64,000 bases of DNA from the NCBI GenBank assembly GCA_964244725.1, contig CAXTJQ010000007.1:124001-188000 (forward strand), given 5' to 3'. The notes under the pieces were generated by a model, which saw only the letters and a list, made by a program, of their open reading frames with translations, ran no database searches and was not told the origin of the DNA. This DNA comes from Kumtagia sp964244725 (GTDB lineage Bacteria; Pseudomonadota; Alphaproteobacteria; Rhizobiales; Rhizobiaceae). Both the position numbers and the translations under genes were made by a program. Below, in pieces: positions 61,824 to 64,000 of this stretch (position 1 is its first letter; each line of letters begins with the position of its first letter).

Positions 61824-62037
61824 CTCCGCTACGGTCGCCCCGTCTTACAGGCCCAGAAGTTAGAAAAGCGATAATTCCGAACCCCGTCTCGCGCCTTCAA
61901 ATGGCGATGAACCTGACGATTTGTCCGAATATTGACGTAGCGTGAACCGCTTTCGCCTTCCAAATGCGCACCTCGATACGCTTCCTAAATGGTTTTGGAT
62001 CATCGTCGACGCTGAAATAGACTTTGCAGGAATTTGA

Positions 62038-63387
62038 ATGCCGCTGTCTCCAGCGACCGGCCAACAGAGACGGGAACCCAGCGACCTCGCCTTTACCGAT
62101 CCGCTGACCGGTCTTGGCAACCGTCGGCGTCTGTCCGACAAGATCAACCGCCTGATCAGCGATAGGGCCGACGATCCCGCCCCATTCGCCGTCGGCATCC
62201 TCGATCTCGACGGCTTCAAGCCGATCAACGACCTGTTCGGACGCAAGGCGGGCGACGAAATCCTGGTCCAGGTGGCGATGCGTCTGCGCGCGGCGATGGA
62301 TACGCATTCAATCGTGACCCGGGTCGGCGCGGACGAATTCGCGTTCCTCTACCCCATGGTGTTTTCCGAAGAGGCCGCCAGCGAACAGGCCCGGATGCTG
62401 ATCGAGATCATCTCGGCGCCCTACGATATCGGCGACCGGACGGCGCGCCTCTCGGCCTCCGTGGGCTGCTCGCTGTTCTTCTCCGGCGACGAGACGACGG
62501 AGATCCTGATCGACAAGGCGGAAACCGCGCTCTACCAGGCCAAGCGCTCCGGACGCGGCCGCGTGGTGGTCTACAGCCACGACATGGAGGAGGCGGCCAA
62601 GCGCGTCACGCGGATCGAGCAGGCGCTGCGGCGCGCGGTCTCTGCCGGCGAGGTGCAATCCTACTTCCAGCCGATCGTCGAGCTGAAGACCCGCCGCATT
62701 CTCGGTTTCGAAACCCTGGCGCGCTGGACCGACGCCGATCTGGGCCCGGTCTCGCCCTCGGTGTTCATCCCGATCGCCGAGGAGCGCGGCATCATCGGGC
62801 CCCTGTCGCAGCTGATGCTGCGCAAATCGGCGGAAGCGGCGCTCGGCTGGCCGGCGGATATGTTTCTTTCGCTCAACCTTTCGCCATCGCAGCTCGTCGA
62901 TCAGAACACCGGCCTGCACATCCTCGCCACGCTCGACCGAACCGGCTTCGATCCACGCCGGCTGGAGGTCGAGATCACGGAGACCAGCCTGGTCAGCGAC
63001 CCGGTGTCGGCGCAGAAGATCGTCGGCGACCTGCGCGCTTGCGGCATCCGCGTCTCCCTCGACGATTTCGGGACGGGCCAATCCTCGCTCGGCCGGCTGC
63101 GCGAATTCCAGTTCGACAAGCTCAAGATCGACCGCAGCTTCGTCTCGTCGATCCTCGACGACCGCCCCTCCGAACATATCATCCGCGCCATCCTCGCCAT
63201 GTGCGAGGGGCTCGGCATGGAGGCTATCGCCGAAGGGATCGAGAAAGAGGCCCAGGCCGAGCGCCTCGTGGCCTTCGGTTGCAAGGGCGGCCAGGGCTAC
63301 CTGTTCGGCAAGCCGGTCAACGCCGAAGCGACGCTCGCGCTTCTGCGCGACACAATGCGCAACGGTCTGCGCGGCGCGGCCGGCTGA
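62038..63387 (+). CDS. GGDEF-EAL protein with altered GADEF and ETL motifs
   Basis: This 449-residue soluble protein has no sensor or membrane segment before the GGDEF domain (about 12-180), whose signature reads RVGADEF (97-101). The RxxD I-site upstream is absent. The EAL domain (about 195-440) has FETLAR in place of EAL (225-227), NLSPSQL, EITETSL, LDDFGTGQSSL, KIDRSF and EGIEKEAQ. Most phosphodiesterase residues are therefore present, so hydrolysis of c-di-GMP is plausible while synthesis is possible but uncertain. A ribosome site AGGA lies before ATG 62038. Confidence 0.9.
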   Translation: MPLSPATGQQRREPSDLAFTDPLTGLGNRRRLSDKINRLISDRADDPAPFAVGILDLDGFKPINDLFGRKAGDEILVQVAMRLRAAMDTHSIVTRVGADEFAFLYPMVFSEEAASEQARMLIEIISAPYDIGDRTARLSASVGCSLFFSGDETTEILIDKAETALYQAKRSGRGRVVVYSHDMEEAAKRVTRIEQALRRAVSAGEVQSYFQPIVELKTRRILGFETLARWTDADLGPVSPSVFIPIAEERGIIGPLSQLMLRKSAEAALGWPADMFLSLNLSPSQLVDQNTGLHILATLDRTGFDPRRLEVEITETSLVSDPVSAQKIVGDLRACGIRVSLDDFGTGQSSLGRLREFQFDKLKIDRSFVSSILDDRPSEHIIRAILAMCEGLGMEAIAEGIEKEAQAERLVAFGCKGGQGYLFGKPVNAEATLALLRDTMRNGLRGAAG

Positions 63388-63389
63388 GT

Positions 63390-63424
63390 CCGCCGGCGAA
63401 CGTCCGAAGGCGGCAATTTTTCTA
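63390..63424 (+). terminator. Candidate terminator after the GGDEF-EAL gene
   Basis: CCGCC (63390-63394) and GGCGG (63409-63413) form a short GC stem with a 14-base loop, followed by AATTTTTC. The stem is short but the T-run and position directly after the stop are as expected. Confidence 0.45.
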
Positions 63425-63486
63425 TCGCGCCGGGACACCGGTTCGGTCTATGCATGCGCCGCGATAGTCCAGATCAAGGGTCATGC

Positions 63487-64000
63487 ATGGCACTCTCGGC
63501 GCGGTTTCCCGATCTCGATGGCGCGGCTGTCCTCATCACCGGCGGAGGCTCCGGCATTGGCGCCGCCCTGACCGAGGGCTTCGCCGCGCAGGGATCCAAG
63601 GTCGCGTTTCTCGACATCGCCGAAGCGGCGAGCGAGGCGCTTTGCGATCGCATCGCGGGCAGTCATGGCGTGCGCCCTCTGTTCATCAAGTGCGATGTTC
63701 GCGACATCGACGCCATTCGGGCAGCGATCGCGCAGGCCGAGGCCGCGCATGGCGCGGCGACCACCCTGATCAACAATGCCGCGCTCGACGACAGGCATGA
63801 CATCGACGACGTGACGGTCGATTACTGGGACGACAACCAGGCGATCAACCTGCGGCCGCATTTCTTCACCGCGCAGGCGGTGACGCCCGGCATGCGCGCC
63901 GCCGGACATGGTTCGATCATCAACTTCACGTCGACATCCTTCATGATCAATCTCGGCACGCTGCCCTCCTATGCGGCAGCGAAAGCCGGCATCATCGGCC
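63487..64000 (+). CDS. SDR-family oxidoreductase, C-terminus outside the window
   Basis: The first 171 codons are visible from ATG 63487 to the right edge. The protein shows the classical SDR nucleotide loop VLITGGGSGIGAALTEGF, the acidic D of FLDIAE for NAD preference, INNAALDD in place of the usual NNAG, and at the end YAAAKAGI with the catalytic Tyr/Lys pair; the Ser of NFTSTSF precedes it. It resembles sugar dehydrogenases of the L-arabinose/galactose 1-dehydrogenase type that start in ARFPDL(D/R)G. The gene is cut by the window edge, so its completeness and substrate cannot be judged. Confidence 0.88.
   Translation, partial: MALSARFPDLDGAAVLITGGGSGIGAALTEGFAAQGSKVAFLDIAEAASEALCDRIAGSHGVRPLFIKCDVRDIDAIRAAIAQAEAAHGAATTLINNAALDDRHDIDDVTVDYWDDNQAINLRPHFFTAQAVTPGMRAAGHGSIINFTSTSFMINLGTLPSYAAAKAGIIG

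Overview
The window is 64 kb of GC-rich bacterial chromosome. Gene order and content point to an alphaproteobacterium of the order Hyphomicrobiales, in the Mesorhizobium/Rhizobium/Brucella neighbourhood. The markers are dnaK-dnaJ-pmtA-pyrF, a PmtA-type phospholipid methyltransferase, an intracellular PHA depolymerase, a CtrA-type TTAA-N7-TTAA site, an alphaproteobacterial heat-shock promoter before dnaK, many ABC uptake systems and a Moc-like three-component oxygenase. The genus is an inference. No rRNA, tRNA, CRISPR array or intact insertion sequence was recognised.

Left edge (1-1530): a truncated mobilization module (relaxase and MobC-like protein, minus strand) with a decapitated upstream gene next to a GntR regulator, probably the edge of an old mobile element. 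From 2406 to 11972 a compact plus-strand catabolic operon encodes a fumarylacetoacetate-hydrolase-family enzyme, an alpha/beta hydrolase, an amidohydrolase and a complete Liv-type ABC transporter. Its last ATPase is fused to a Tm-1-like/UPF0261 domain. A very long flotillin (12030-14222) and two SRPBCC paralogues follow; the second is in frame with a quinone oxidoreductase. Then come a cupin, rmlACBD (dTDP-L-rhamnose synthesis), a polysaccharide-export lipoprotein, engB and a TetR-controlled EmrAB-like efflux pair with two visible operators.

Middle: a SigK-like ECF sigma factor, its anti-sigma factor and a fasciclin protein (26680-28718) recall the mycobacterial sigK-rskA-mpt70/83 arrangement. 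From 28942 to 40151 lies a probable sugar/uronate island: uxuA, a MocB/Rbs-type ABC transporter, a DMT exporter, xylA, a PanB-like enzyme, and a reductase, Rieske ferredoxin and desaturase-fold hydroxylase resembling MocF, MocE and MocD, controlled by a LacI regulator. I infer use of an O-methylated sugar or sugar acid. A type I secretion ABC/HlyD pair, a GntR/epimerase pair, a NUDIX hydrolase and a Gfo/Idh/MocA dehydrogenase follow.

Right: dnaK, the remains of a bacterial-PH-domain gene, dnaJ, pmtA, an FMN reductase (probably starting at CTG), pyrF, a DUF1330 protein, phaZ, a transglutaminase-like cysteine peptidase behind a CtrA-like site, a YifB/ComM-type ATPase, gshB, a surface-glycan trio (membrane protein, methyltransferase, GT2), a GGDEF-EAL protein and an SDR gene cut by the window edge.

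The points most worth following are the LivF/Tm-1 fusion operon, the Moc-like cluster, the sigK/rskA/fasciclin module and the broken gene inside the dnaKJ operon.
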